Below the pieces are notes generated by a model, which saw only the letters and a list, made by a program, of their open reading frames with translations, searched no databases and was not told the DNA's origin. This document shows positions 1-9,574 of a stretch of 64,000 bases of DNA, in pieces. The DNA is from Psychrosphaera sp. F3M07 (GTDB lineage Bacteria > Pseudomonadota > Gammaproteobacteria > Enterobacterales > Alteromonadaceae), in contig NZ_JAHKPJ010000020.1 of the NCBI RefSeq assembly GCF_018860345.1, positions 44,550-108,549 on the forward strand, read 5' to 3'. The position numbers were made by a program, and so were the translations under genes. Every line of letters begins with the position of its first letter. Positions within the stretch are counted from its first letter, which is position 1.

Positions 1-490
1 AGGGAGGGTTGGGGCACCATTATTTCAACTCAAGACGTTTATAACATCTTTTTTTATGCCTGCAATCCCCCATACACCTATAAATACTTACACTTGAGCA
101 TCTCAATTAGTTTTATACAATATTGCTAAAGCCTAACTTTAATGTGTCATCAGATGTACCAACAGACAAGACTCAAAAACATCACTCTAGGACACCTTGT
201 CTAACACCATACATTATATATTTTTATAATTAAGTTAGTTGCTCAACTCACAAACATGAACATGGATATAACTGGGATTAAAGTGAAGTGTTGTATATCC
301 CACTTTTGTTTATACGACTGGGCATTTACCAGGTGATGTATATGAACTGCAATGAGATTTCAAAGGTGAAGTAAAAGGGGATGTTAAAAGTATATAGTTG
401 TAATTACGTTATCTGAATCCTAATTAGCGTTGATTTAACTAGCTAATTTCAGTTCATACAAATTAGTTAGAGGTAATGATAAAATAACAA
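1..490. other. intergenic region without a recognised gene
   Basis: No convincing reading frame, RNA gene or promoter was recognised in this AT-rich stretch. The one clear structure is a 9-bp inverted repeat, AGAGGTAAT at 469-477 and ATTACCTCT at 490-498, whose right arm contains the stop codon of the following minus-strand GGDEF gene. It could form a 3' hairpin on that transcript, but no T-run follows, so it is not called a Rho-independent terminator. Confidence 0.5.
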
Positions 491-2395
491 TTACCTCTCA
501 ACCTCAACTCGGTTTCGCCCGGCATCTTTTGCTCGATACAATGCATTATCTGCTCTTTGGGTTAACATGGAAACGGTTGTATCAACCTCCGTGAGTTGAG
601 CAACTCCTAAGCTAATGGTCACAACTAAATTATCATCAATCTCTTGCATATCTATTGCAGCAACACAGTCACATAAGCGTTGTGCCACCTCTGTGGCACT
701 GTCCAATGTAGAGTCAGGTAACACCACCATAAACTCTTCACCACCAGTACGACCTACGCTGTCGTTTTTACGCATAACAAGTTGCGCTGCCGTTGATATT
801 TTTTGTAAAACACGATCTCCAACCTCATGCCCCCAAGTGTCATTAATACGTTTGAAGTAATCAACGTCAAATACTAATAAACTCATTGGGGTTTGGGCTT
901 CACGAGCTGCATTCATAGCCTGCAATGCTTTAGCCTGAATGCTGCGCCTGTTAGGAAGTCGGGTTAATTCATCGGTCATGGCCATTTTATGCATTAAACG
1001 AGCACGCTTAAATTGTCGATATGCCCAAATTAATATTAAGGTTAATAAAATTAGTGATAAACCAATCACTAGAGCTTGCCAACGTTTACGTTCTTCTAAT
1101 GACTGTAATAATGCTTTCTGGACTGACTGTTCAGCTTTTAGTGTTTTGTTTTCCGCTTCTTTTCTTGCAGCATCAAACTCGATACGCATGCGCGTGGTAT
1201 TTTGTTCGCGCAGTTTGCTTGCTAGTAACTCTTGTGTATTGTTATAGGCGACATTTGCTTTATAGGCTTGTTGCCAATCACCGAGTGCAGCCAATGTTTT
1301 CGCCTTTACGTTCTGAATCCATGCCAAGTAACGATAATTATCTTGACTACTCACATGTGGCTCTGCGCTTTTTATATGTGCTAACGCGGATTCGTAGTTG
1401 CCATCTGTAAACTCCGATTTGGCACTAAATAAATGCCACAACGACCAATTATTGGGATCGAATTGAGGGTCTAACATTGGCTCAGCCTCATTAAGTCGGC
1501 TTTTTGCCTCTGACGTTTTATCTGCTTGCAGCAGTGAATCAGCCATAGTAACAAGCATTGACGATATTAATTTTTCATCGCCCTTTTTATACGCATCGGC
1601 TAACAAAATGGCGTAGAGTTCTTGCGCTAGTGAATGATTGCCTAAATTATCCATGATCAACGCACGTATATATCGATTATCATTAACCGCTTGTAAATTC
1701 CCACTTTGTTCATAAAATTGTTCAACTTCATCCATCAGACTTAATGCTCGTTCAAAGTCCCCCATACGACGATAAGTGTTCCCTATTTCGCTTAAATTAT
1801 AATAAGCCCAGTAAGGGATGTTGGCTAATTCATAGTTGGTTTGTGCAAGTTGAAAGTCTTCCAGAGCTTGGGCTAAATCACCTTTAAGAGCGGCTAACGA
1901 TGCTCGAGTCGACAACGAATCAGCAATCAGTTTGATGTTATTTATTTCAGTCGCTAGATTCAAAGCGGTATTGTAATCACGCTCCGCTGAAACATCATCC
2001 GAAGCTGATTGATAGAATACCCCACGACATAGAGTTAAATCAGACTGGGCTCGTTTGTCCCCGTCCTCTTGTGCTTTTGAAAGGTATTTATTAGCTTTAA
2101 TGATGGCAGACTGCAGTAATTCTGCAGTATCGGCTTGCGTCACCCAACAATCTAAGGCGTTATAACGATTTTGCTGTTTGTTATTATTGGGGTCTAACCA
2201 AGACTGAAGTTCCAGTAGCTTTTCACGATATTTGTCCATACCACCAATGAGCTCTGAATGCTCGAGTTGACGAAAGCGTTGCTCAATTTCTATGGTATCA
2301 GCCGCAAATGTTGAGGACGATAATAGTAAAGCAAATAACTCTATTACAATGCTTAGGTATAATATGAAAATTTTATGTGTTGATTGAAAAACCAT
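491..2395 (-). CDS. TPR-containing membrane diguanylate cyclase (GGDEF)
   Basis: Probable membrane-anchored diguanylate cyclase making cyclic-di-GMP from two GTP. The N-terminus has a hydrophobic signal or anchor (about residues 9-31), followed by tetratricopeptide-like helices (about 40-400) that should lie in the periplasm. A charged coiled-coil stretch (about 400-440), a membrane helix (about 442-462) and a C-terminal GGDEF domain follow. The active-site signature is GGEEF at about 551-555. An RxxD motif (RKND) sits exactly five residues before it, matching the product-inhibition I-site. The 634-residue layout is typical of TPR-GGDEF sensors in marine gammaproteobacteria. It is transcribed in the same direction as the next c-di-GMP gene, 142 bp upstream, but probably separately. 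The ligand or partner sensed is unknown. Confidence 0.9.
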   Translation of the reverse strand: MVFQSTHKIFILYLSIVIELFALLLSSSTFAADTIEIEQRFRQLEHSELIGGMDKYREKLLELQSWLDPNNNKQQNRYNALDCWVTQADTAELLQSAIIKANKYLSKAQEDGDKRAQSDLTLCRGVFYQSASDDVSAERDYNTALNLATEINNIKLIADSLSTRASLAALKGDLAQALEDFQLAQTNYELANIPYWAYYNLSEIGNTYRRMGDFERALSLMDEVEQFYEQSGNLQAVNDNRYIRALIMDNLGNHSLAQELYAILLADAYKKGDEKLISSMLVTMADSLLQADKTSEAKSRLNEAEPMLDPQFDPNNWSLWHLFSAKSEFTDGNYESALAHIKSAEPHVSSQDNYRYLAWIQNVKAKTLAALGDWQQAYKANVAYNNTQELLASKLREQNTTRMRIEFDAARKEAENKTLKAEQSVQKALLQSLEERKRWQALVIGLSLILLTLILIWAYRQFKRARLMHKMAMTDELTRLPNRRSIQAKALQAMNAAREAQTPMSLLVFDVDYFKRINDTWGHEVGDRVLQKISTAAQLVMRKNDSVGRTGGEEFMVVLPDSTLDSATEVAQRLCDCVAAIDMQEIDDNLVVTISLGVAQLTEVDTTVSMLTQRADNALYRAKDAGRNRVEVER

Positions 2396-2537
2396 GTACG
2401 CTCTATATTCTCTATTGTCATAACCACTAAATATTTAATAACTATAAGAATAGTTGTTCTTTTGCTGAAAGTCGACAAAGCATTAAAATACGTACCGTAA
2501 ATGCGCTTTTCAAGTTATACATTGCCACTCAGTTTTC

Positions 2538-4718
2538 TTATTCACTTCCGTCAATTAAACACGGATGTTGCTTCCAATCACCAATCCAACTCAATAGTTT
2601 GGTCCCAGGCATTGGTCTTGCAATCCCGAAACCTTGTGCAACATAACTACCTAAGGCCAACAGCGCCTCTCCATGTTTAGGCGTTTCTACCCCTTCGGCA
2701 ACAATGTTTAGATTAAACACTTTTGCGAGCTCAATAATACCTTGAATGATCGCTTTATCGTCTTTATCGATTAACATGTCCCTGACAAATGACTGATCAA
2801 TTTTTAAATACTTAGCGGGTAAACGTTTTAAATAGGTCAAAGATGAATAACCTGTTCCAAAGTCGTCAATAGAAAAACATACACCTAATTCACTGCAGTC
2901 TTTCATTACTTTAGATACCAATTCTATGTCGTTAAGCGCACTGCTTTCTAGAACTTCAAACTCAAGCAGTTTTGGATTAATACTGGGGTATTGAGCAAGA
3001 ATGTCTTTTAAGTCATTTACAAATTCGGCGTGTTCAATATGCAGCGGACTTATATTTACACTGATGGGAATATCATAACCAAGCGCTTGCCAGCTTTGTA
3101 ATTGCTCCATTGCGGTGTGTATGACCCACTTACCTATTTCAATATCTAACATATCGTGTTTTACAGTAGGCAAGAATAAATCTGGAACAAGCACACCTTT
3201 GTCGGGATGGTTCCAACGTATTAATGCTTCAACCCCAATGATCTCATAATTTCTGAGGTCGACTTTGGGTTGGTAATACAAGGTAAATTCATTGTTTTTT
3301 AACGCTTGGGCAATCCGGCTTAATTCTTCATTTAAGTGTTTAACTGCAACATCATTTTCAATATCGAATATATGACTGCAATTTTTTCCCTTCTGTTTAG
3401 CAATATACATAGCTTGGTCGGCATGCCTGAGCAACTGATCTGGACTGGCATTATCCGAAGGATAAAATGTCACTCCAATACTGGCTGAAATTTTCATTAA
3501 CTTGCCTTCAACCAAAAGTACTCCGGACACAGATTCGAGCATACGGGCAATTATCGGCTCACTTTCAGACGTATTGGTGAGCTCTTCAATCACAGCAACA
3601 AATTCATCTCCACCGATACGGGATAGTGTATCGCCAGCTCGCAGTGCCCCCATTAAGTTGTTGGCTACCTTTTTTAATAACTCATCACCCACATTGTGAC
3701 CATGAGTATCATTAATAACTTTAAACTCATCTAAATCAATAAACGCAATGGCAACCGTTTTTTTGTTCCGTTTACTTCTAATTAAAGCATGCTCCAATCG
3801 ATCGGATAATAGATTTCTATTGGGAAATCCCGTGAGGGAATCATAATGAGCGGACAACTCTAACGCTGAATTCGCTTTCTCCAAGGCAATGTTATTTTCT
3901 TTAAGTTTTCTTTGATCTGATTTATGCAGACTAATATCTTGAAAAATACCTGTGAGACGCACGGGAGTGCCATTTTCCAAGGTGACTGAGCAAGTTGTTC
4001 TGACATCGATTAGTCGCCCTTTCGTCGTGTACGTTTCTAATTCTAAATCGTAACCTATACCTTGATTAATGGCCTGATCCAAAGCCTCGGATATGATTTT
4101 TTTAGACTCTGGCAAGAAGTAACCAACACCCGCATCGACAGTAGGGTTAAATTCTTCTGGCGATGTATCATGGATACGATAGGTTTCATCCGTCCAAAAT
4201 AAATCACCTGTTGTTAAGTCGAGTTTCCATCCTCCAACTTTTGCTATTTTTTGAGATTCGTTTAATAGCTGGCTATTAATTAACAATTGTTCTTCATTGT
4301 GTTTCCGCTGACTGATGTCTAAGTGAGCTCCAATCATTCTCTGAGGCTGTCCGGCATCATCCCATTCTATTAACTTGCCAGTAGCAAGAACCCAAACATA
4401 GTGCCCCAACTTATGTTTCATCCTAGCCTCAACTTCATAGAACTCAGTTTCTCCGCGAAAATGTTCCTGAATTTTTGACTCTGCTGCTTTAAAATCATCT
4501 GGATGAATGCTGCTAGACCAAGTGTTAAAGTGCATAGGTTGCAATTCATCAACGCTATAACCAATAATTTCTGCCCAGCGGTCGTTAAACGTCACGTCTC
4601 CGGTTTGAACTTGCCAGTCCCAAATTGCGGCCCCAGTTGAATTAATCACTAATTCTAGGCGTTCAATAACTTCATTTTTAAGAGTATTAACAGCAGACGT
4701 TTTATTAATCAATTGCAT
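2538..4718 (-). CDS. PAS-PAS-GGDEF-EAL cyclic-di-GMP signalling protein
   Basis: Predicted cytosolic dual-domain c-di-GMP enzyme with no membrane segment. Two PAS/PAC modules occupy about residues 17-135 and 150-265, then a GGDEF domain (about 285-450) and an EAL domain (about 465-715). The GGDEF signature is intact and preceded by RAGD five residues upstream, an I-site. The EAL side keeps EALIRWNHP, the DDFGTGYSS loop and QGFGIARPMP, so phosphodiesterase activity is likely. Both domains look catalytically competent, so which activity dominates cannot be read from sequence. The PAS modules suggest sensing of a small ligand, flavin or redox state. No partner gene is adjacent apart from the TPR-GGDEF gene downstream. 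Confidence 0.92.
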   Translation of the reverse strand: MQLINKTSAVNTLKNEVIERLELVINSTGAAIWDWQVQTGDVTFNDRWAEIIGYSVDELQPMHFNTWSSSIHPDDFKAAESKIQEHFRGETEFYEVEARMKHKLGHYVWVLATGKLIEWDDAGQPQRMIGAHLDISQRKHNEEQLLINSQLLNESQKIAKVGGWKLDLTTGDLFWTDETYRIHDTSPEEFNPTVDAGVGYFLPESKKIISEALDQAINQGIGYDLELETYTTKGRLIDVRTTCSVTLENGTPVRLTGIFQDISLHKSDQRKLKENNIALEKANSALELSAHYDSLTGFPNRNLLSDRLEHALIRSKRNKKTVAIAFIDLDEFKVINDTHGHNVGDELLKKVANNLMGALRAGDTLSRIGGDEFVAVIEELTNTSESEPIIARMLESVSGVLLVEGKLMKISASIGVTFYPSDNASPDQLLRHADQAMYIAKQKGKNCSHIFDIENDVAVKHLNEELSRIAQALKNNEFTLYYQPKVDLRNYEIIGVEALIRWNHPDKGVLVPDLFLPTVKHDMLDIEIGKWVIHTAMEQLQSWQALGYDIPISVNISPLHIEHAEFVNDLKDILAQYPSINPKLLEFEVLESSALNDIELVSKVMKDCSELGVCFSIDDFGTGYSSLTYLKRLPAKYLKIDQSFVRDMLIDKDDKAIIQGIIELAKVFNLNIVAEGVETPKHGEALLALGSYVAQGFGIARPMPGTKLLSWIGDWKQHPCLIDGSE

Positions 4719-5052
4719 TCCTAATGTTTACTAACATCCAACAATATTAATCTTACTATATATTTATATTTTGTCGGATATAAGCAATAAACCATAACGG
4801 TATATCGGTAATATAAATTTGATCTGAACTAATAAAAATTAATATTTATTTAATCTACCAAAAAATACCCAGTTTTACTCACCACAACAAATATATGATT
4901 TACATAAAACCATCCATTACGGTTATTGCTAATTGACTCTATTGTGATCCAACTAGGGATATAGAGAGTATGTTAATTAGTGGTTGTGTTGTGGCATTGA
5001 ATAAAAACAAGCGCGATTTACCTATTGCTCGTTCACTACAGGAGTCAAATTC
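4719..5052. other. divergent intergenic region
   Basis: This 334-bp AT-rich spacer separates the GGDEF-EAL gene (minus) from the TIGR01777 gene (plus) and must carry both promoters. I could not fix promoter boxes with confidence. Its right third holds a short plus-strand frame, 4970-5056, listed separately. Nothing else recognisable is present. Confidence 0.5.
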
Positions 5053-5056
5053 ATGA
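4970..5056 (+). CDS. possible 28-residue leader ORF, translationally coupled
   Basis: An ATG at 4970 opens a 28-codon frame that ends in TGA at 5054-5056, so its stop overlaps the ATG of the TIGR01777 gene in an ATGA arrangement. A GAGAG stretch directly precedes the ATG. The peptide begins MLISGCVVALNKNK and matches no family I know. The ATGA overlap is the usual sign of translational coupling, but the gene's own CAGGAG ribosome site lies inside this frame, so the overlap may be chance. Low confidence. Confidence 0.28.
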   Translation: MLISGCVVALNKNKRDLPIARSLQESNS

Positions 5057-5937
5057 ACATTCTTATAACTGGGGGGACTGGCTTTATTGGTAATGCGTTA
5101 TGTTCTTATTTATTAGCGGGTGGACACAAACTCGTTGTGGTATCACGTTCAATCAAGCGCAATCATTCTAACATAACCTATGTAACGCAAATCGATAACT
5201 CTATGCAGTTTGACGTTGTCATTAACTTGGCTGGTGAACCTATCGCCAACAAACGTTGGTCACATTCGCAAAAAAGCAAAATACAAGATAGTCGTATTAA
5301 CACAACAACTCACCTTATAGATTACTTTAAGAACACCCTATTAAAACCTTCATTATTCATTAGTGGGTCAGCAATTGGTTTTTATGGTATCAACACAACA
5401 AACCAAGATATAAATGAAACAGCTAAAGGCGATGAAAGCTTTTCCAGTACGTTATGTAAGGAATGGGAAACTACGGCATTGGCAGCACAAGCACTAGGTA
5501 TTCGCACTTGCCTCTTGAGAACTGGAATTGTATTAGGCAAAAAGGGTGGAGCCTTAAATAAAATGCTCCCGCCTTTTAAATTAGGACTTGGCGGTAAGAT
5601 TGGATCTGGCCAGCAATGGATGCCTTGGATTCATATAGACGATATGGTGGGACTAATAACATGGTGTATCGAAAACAAGAATATAAATGGAGCTATTAAT
5701 TGTACCGCGCCATTTCCTGTTACTAACTCGGCATTTACTAAAGCACTATCTTTAGCCGTCAATCGTCCTACTTTGTTGCCTATACCAGCTTGGTTAATTA
5801 AATTACTAATGGGCCAAATGGGACAAGAATTATTATTAAGTGGTAAAAAAGTAGTGCCAGCTAAGGCATTGGCTTCCGGTTATCAATTTAAATTTGAACA
5901 GATAAATGACGCGCTTAATGATGTTATCAATACATAA
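5053..5937 (+). CDS. TIGR01777-family NAD(P)-binding epimerase-like protein
   Basis: Short-chain dehydrogenase fold of the TIGR01777/YfcH family (294 residues, family length about 300). The N-terminal Rossmann motif GGTGFIGNAL is at residues 7-16. Later family marks include NLAGEPIANKRW, an SGSAIGFYG active-site segment and RTGIVLGKKGGALNKM. The C-terminus has the DUF1731-like tail with PIPAWLIKLLMGQMG. Substrate and reaction are not established for the family. The start is supported by CAGGAG eight bases upstream of the ATG. The gene stands alone and faces the minus-strand binding protein gene downstream. Confidence 0.88.
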   Translation: MNILITGGTGFIGNALCSYLLAGGHKLVVVSRSIKRNHSNITYVTQIDNSMQFDVVINLAGEPIANKRWSHSQKSKIQDSRINTTTHLIDYFKNTLLKPSLFISGSAIGFYGINTTNQDINETAKGDESFSSTLCKEWETTALAAQALGIRTCLLRTGIVLGKKGGALNKMLPPFKLGLGGKIGSGQQWMPWIHIDDMVGLITWCIENKNINGAINCTAPFPVTNSAFTKALSLAVNRPTLLPIPAWLIKLLMGQMGQELLLSGKKVVPAKALASGYQFKFEQINDALNDVINT

Positions 5938-5941
5938 ACAT

Positions 5942-5961
5942 AAGCCTAGCTAAGGGCTTTT
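5942..5961 (+). terminator. weak possible terminator
   Basis: AAGCC at 5942-5946 can pair with GGCTT at 5955-5959, followed by only a few T residues. It sits five bases after the stop of the TIGR01777 gene, which makes a terminator plausible although the stem is short. Confidence 0.35.
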
Positions 5962-6060
5962 AAACGACTAATACAAAAGCAAACACTTAACCATATTTGG
6001 GTTTATTTATGGTCAAGGTTTATAACAAACTTAAGCGGAATGTTAATTTTTTACTAAGGC

Positions 6061-7452
6061 TTACTTGTATATTTGCTTAAAATATTTGGCAAAAAGTGTG
6101 TATTCACTTTTTGGCAAATATTGCAGTTGTGAATCAAAAAACTGTTTATATTGAGTCAGTTCCGTTAACGCATGATCAAACTGTTTTAAAAACTGATTAC
6201 TCAAATTAGATCGGCCACACATTAAGTAACCTTCTATAAATTTAGGCGAGTTTTGAACTTCATAACTATACATTTTTTCTTGTACATCAAAATGCATGAA
6301 GTCATAGGGGTATGTGATCAATAACTCAAACTTTTTATTAGCAAAATGTTTTAATAACACTTGGTGAGATGAGTCGTATGCCATTTTATTTTTAAACAAT
6401 AAGTTTGAGATCTCATCATCCAATTTATCACCATAACTACGAGTCGCCCCAAAGCCTAATCGTAAGTCTACACTTTGATTTATTAACGTGGTTAATGAAA
6501 TAGGTTCAGGGCTAGAAATGGGCGTTAATGAATATAAACGCTGGCCCAAAGTTAAATTAATTGACTCACTAAAATCAAACTTTTGTAATCGCTCTGGTGT
6601 TTTTAACATGGTCATCACACAACTGTTATTTGCCCCAGCACTGTTAAAGTATTCAGTCGCGTTGTTCATCCACTCAAGCGAAATGTTATAACCCCCCATG
6701 CTCGATAAAATCAAACTGGTGTAGTGAGTTAAGTCATAATTATCGTCACTCGTTTTACCAGACAAATAGATAGTAAAAGGGGGGCGTTGGTCTTGAATTA
6801 CAGGATCGCTTTGGCGGTTTAAGCTAGCGTCGAATTGTTCTTTCAGTTGACGGCCAATTATGGTTTTACTGAATGCGACAACGTTATTTTTGGCAGGGAG
6901 CAATGCTAGTTGAGATAAGTTATTTTCAGTCGTTTTTGCATCAGAAACATAATGTATGATGCCATCTAACTGTTTTTTATTAACTAAGCTTAAACCAGCT
7001 TGAAAGCTGGATACTTGAACGACATTGTCATCAAGTCCTTTAATATTTTGCGTATCTACATCTCCGACCATACCAAACTTGAATTTCTTCATATCCGTTG
7101 TTTGGTTAAATTCGAGATTCGAAGAGTAACTGACTATGACTTTTTCAGTAGCACTAACAGAGTTAAATGACTGCAGCACATTTTTATAAATATATGGTTG
7201 CCAAGGAAGGATTAAGTCGATGTCATATGTTATGAGTTGTTCTAATAACGCCGGAGCATTATCACTGCGTTGAACTGTTATTTTATGGTTGGGATAAACT
7301 TGTTGTAACAAGGATAAATATTTTTTCTCTGCGGTACTGTCAGTTTTTAACAATCCTACGGTTAATTCATTAGCCATCATTGCCATGGCATTAGCGCTTA
7401 ATAACAGGCTAAAAATAACAATCAAAAAGCTATAGTACACTCTCAAAACCAC
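6061..7452 (-). CDS. periplasmic substrate-binding-like protein (paralogue A)
   Basis: A secreted protein of 463 residues with an N-terminal signal peptide (hydrophobic core about 8-24, ending near ANAMA). It has two periplasmic-binding-like halves. The first (about 28-205) starts with LTVGLLKTD. The second (about 215-463) starts at PPFTIYLSG and resembles SBP_bac_3 domains. It is clearly a paralogue of the protein encoded at 9565-10953: both have GATRSYGD or GASRSYGD, KYKQFFD and a FAKYFKQIY C-terminus. No ABC permease or ATPase gene is nearby, so a sensory or scavenging role is as likely as transport. Ligand unknown. Confidence 0.75.
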   Translation of the reverse strand: MVLRVYYSFLIVIFSLLLSANAMAMMANELTVGLLKTDSTAEKKYLSLLQQVYPNHKITVQRSDNAPALLEQLITYDIDLILPWQPYIYKNVLQSFNSVSATEKVIVSYSSNLEFNQTTDMKKFKFGMVGDVDTQNIKGLDDNVVQVSSFQAGLSLVNKKQLDGIIHYVSDAKTTENNLSQLALLPAKNNVVAFSKTIIGRQLKEQFDASLNRQSDPVIQDQRPPFTIYLSGKTSDDNYDLTHYTSLILSSMGGYNISLEWMNNATEYFNSAGANNSCVMTMLKTPERLQKFDFSESINLTLGQRLYSLTPISSPEPISLTTLINQSVDLRLGFGATRSYGDKLDDEISNLLFKNKMAYDSSHQVLLKHFANKKFELLITYPYDFMHFDVQEKMYSYEVQNSPKFIEGYLMCGRSNLSNQFLKQFDHALTELTQYKQFFDSQLQYLPKSEYTLFAKYFKQIYK

Positions 7453-7624
7453 TTCCTTTTTTGTACACCGACAGATTGAACAACATAATACGTTCGGCTC
7501 ACAATCAAAGTGACCTAATAGACTGAGTTAATATATTTGATATTGTCAGATAATCCAACCGCTGAATATTAACTTTCTTGTTAAATATTAGAACCATAGT
7601 TGAATTTTGGAAACGTTAATCATG

Positions 7625-8320
7625 CTACTCAGACCAATACCAACTCGTAACATTATATCGATACTGCGCTGTATTCTCGGGATTTAAACTTGCTACCCAA
7701 TGTTCGGACCCTTCTGAGCTAGGATCAAACAACACACAACGATTAAACAAAGGCGAAATACTTAATGGGTTATCAGTCTTACCTAAAAACACCAATTCTC
7801 CACCCGCATTAGTTTGCCAGTTTTTATTTAAATACAACAACATGCACACTTCTCTTCCAGGAGAATCATCAGCATGTTGAGATACAAAATCATGGTTCCC
7901 TAGGCGAAAGTAATTGGTATTAATGCTAGGTTCAGCAACATGAATGTCCGTTATCTGCACATTAAATATTTTTGATAACAAGGACATAAATTCTTGTCCT
8001 CGTAAAAAACTTAAAAACTCTTGAGCTAAATCAGTACCAATTTTTGTATTGTCATCTATATCAGGTTGCCAAGAATCTCTTTGCACAAAACGCTCTTGTT
8101 CTGTCACTTCATGCCAGTGTTGGGGATCAACGTATAATTCGGAATAAGAATGTTGTTGAGTTTGCCAATGCTGAGGTTGTGAAAGCAACTGAATGATCGC
8201 ATCGAGTTTTTCGGCATTAAATAAGTTATCAATCACCACATGTTTAGGGCAAGTGTTAAGCAAACAAGCTCTGTAATGTTTTATCACTAAATCACTTATT
8301 TTTTCTTCATTTAACCACAT
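7625..8320 (-). CDS. 2-oxoglutarate/Fe(II)-dependent oxygenase
   Basis: A soluble 231-residue protein whose C-terminal half carries the double-stranded beta-helix signature of 2OG-Fe(II) dioxygenases. The HxD iron ligands are H149 and D151 in QHADDSPGR, the distal histidine is H207 in SEHWVAS, and the 2-oxoglutarate-binding arginine is R221 in YRYNVTSWYWS. GGELVFLG between them is also typical of prolyl-hydroxylase-like members. The substrate cannot be predicted and could be a protein residue or a small molecule. It lies between the binding-protein paralogue A and the divergent CBS-domain gene and has no obvious operon partner. Confidence 0.82.
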   Translation of the reverse strand: MWLNEEKISDLVIKHYRACLLNTCPKHVVIDNLFNAEKLDAIIQLLSQPQHWQTQQHSYSELYVDPQHWHEVTEQERFVQRDSWQPDIDDNTKIGTDLAQEFLSFLRGQEFMSLLSKIFNVQITDIHVAEPSINTNYFRLGNHDFVSQHADDSPGREVCMLLYLNKNWQTNAGGELVFLGKTDNPLSISPLFNRCVLFDPSSEGSEHWVASLNPENTAQYRYNVTSWYWSE

Positions 8321-8590
8321 TAAAACGGCCTACTAAAACTACCTACTTTGACTAGCCGTGAATAATACAGGGTTGGGCAAAAAAAAGAATCCATTAGAAA
8401 TACTCACTTCTAGTTATGAGCTATTTCATGGTGCTGACAGCAAGTTAACTTTAGTCATTGTTAAGTTAATTGATATTAATAACCTGTTTTTGTTGAAATG
8501 CTGCCTATTAATGAATATATAGTCATTACTTAGGTTTATTCAGCTCAGAAACTAACTCGCAATTGTTGGTTGCAAGTTAAAGGAATTTTT

Positions 8591-9574
8591 ATGTTTTTAT
8601 TATTAGTATTTGCGCTTGTCGCAATATTAATTTCATTTGTATGTTCAATAATGGAAGCGGTGTTATTGAGTCTTACCCCCGCTTATATTGCTACTCAAAG
8701 CAATGTGAAAGCGGCCAAACGTATGAGTAAATTAAATCAGCAAGTTGATAAACCACTCTCCGCCATTCTAACTTTAAATACGATTGCTCATACCGCAGGC
8801 GCGGCTGGGGTTGGCGCACAAGCATCTCATATCTATGGGGATTCGGCCATTGGGATCGCTTCAGCCATTATGACGTTATTTGTGCTTATTTTTTCTGAGA
8901 TCATTCCTAAAACATTAGGCGCTAACTATTGGCGACAACTCGCTCCTTTTGTAAGCTCGGTATTAACCTATTTAGTTTGGATATTAAAACCATTTGTGTG
9001 GATGTCTGAATTGGTCACTAAGATATTTAAACAAAAGGACGATGAAAGTCACTACATGCGCTCTGAAATTGAAGCCATGGCAAAGTTGGGTTTACAAGCA
9101 GGCGCCTTGCATAAAGGTGAGTCTGATATTATTCAAAGTCTATTAAACTTCAGAGATATTTCTTTACGTGAAGTGATGACACCAAGAGCAAAAGTGTTCC
9201 GTTTACACAAAGACACTACGGTAGAAGAATACTGCAAACAACATGGTTCTGTGCCTTACTCAAGAGTTTTAGTATTTGATCAAAATCCAGATGACATCAT
9301 AGGTTACGTATTAAAAACGGATGTTATGTTAGCCAACAGTAGGGTAAAACCCGGCTATCGTATTTCTAAATTGGTTAATTCCATTTTAACCGTATCCCAA
9401 ACCTTATCTTTACCTCTTTTGTTTAATAAATTACTAACACAAAGAGCGCATATATCATTAGTTGTGGATGAATACGGTGAAGTGCAAGGTATTATTACCT
9501 TAGAAGATGTGATTGAAGCTTTACTGCAAGTATCAATATTAGATGAACGCGATGCTGAGCCTGGTCAAGGATAG
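8591..9574 (+). CDS. DUF21/CNNM transmembrane protein with CBS pair (CorC/HlyC-like)
   Basis: Integral membrane protein of the DUF21-CBS family linked to divalent cation homeostasis. The DUF21 region (about residues 1-165) has four hydrophobic segments, including EAVLLSLTPAYIA and FSEIIPKTLGANYWR, the latter diagnostic. A pair of CBS motifs follows (about 185-320), with REVMTPRAKVF and the VVDEYGEVQGIITLEDVIEALL ending of the family split here as VVDEYGEVQG and ITLEDVIEALL. The C-terminal CorC transporter-associated domain is missing, as in short relatives. The start at 8591 is preferred because AAAGGA lies just upstream; an in-frame codon at 8570 has no ribosome site. The 3' end overlaps the convergent binding-protein gene by 10 bp. 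Confidence 0.86.
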   Translation: MFLLLVFALVAILISFVCSIMEAVLLSLTPAYIATQSNVKAAKRMSKLNQQVDKPLSAILTLNTIAHTAGAAGVGAQASHIYGDSAIGIASAIMTLFVLIFSEIIPKTLGANYWRQLAPFVSSVLTYLVWILKPFVWMSELVTKIFKQKDDESHYMRSEIEAMAKLGLQAGALHKGESDIIQSLLNFRDISLREVMTPRAKVFRLHKDTTVEEYCKQHGSVPYSRVLVFDQNPDDIIGYVLKTDVMLANSRVKPGYRISKLVNSILTVSQTLSLPLLFNKLLTQRAHISLVVDEYGEVQGIITLEDVIEALLQVSILDERDAEPGQG

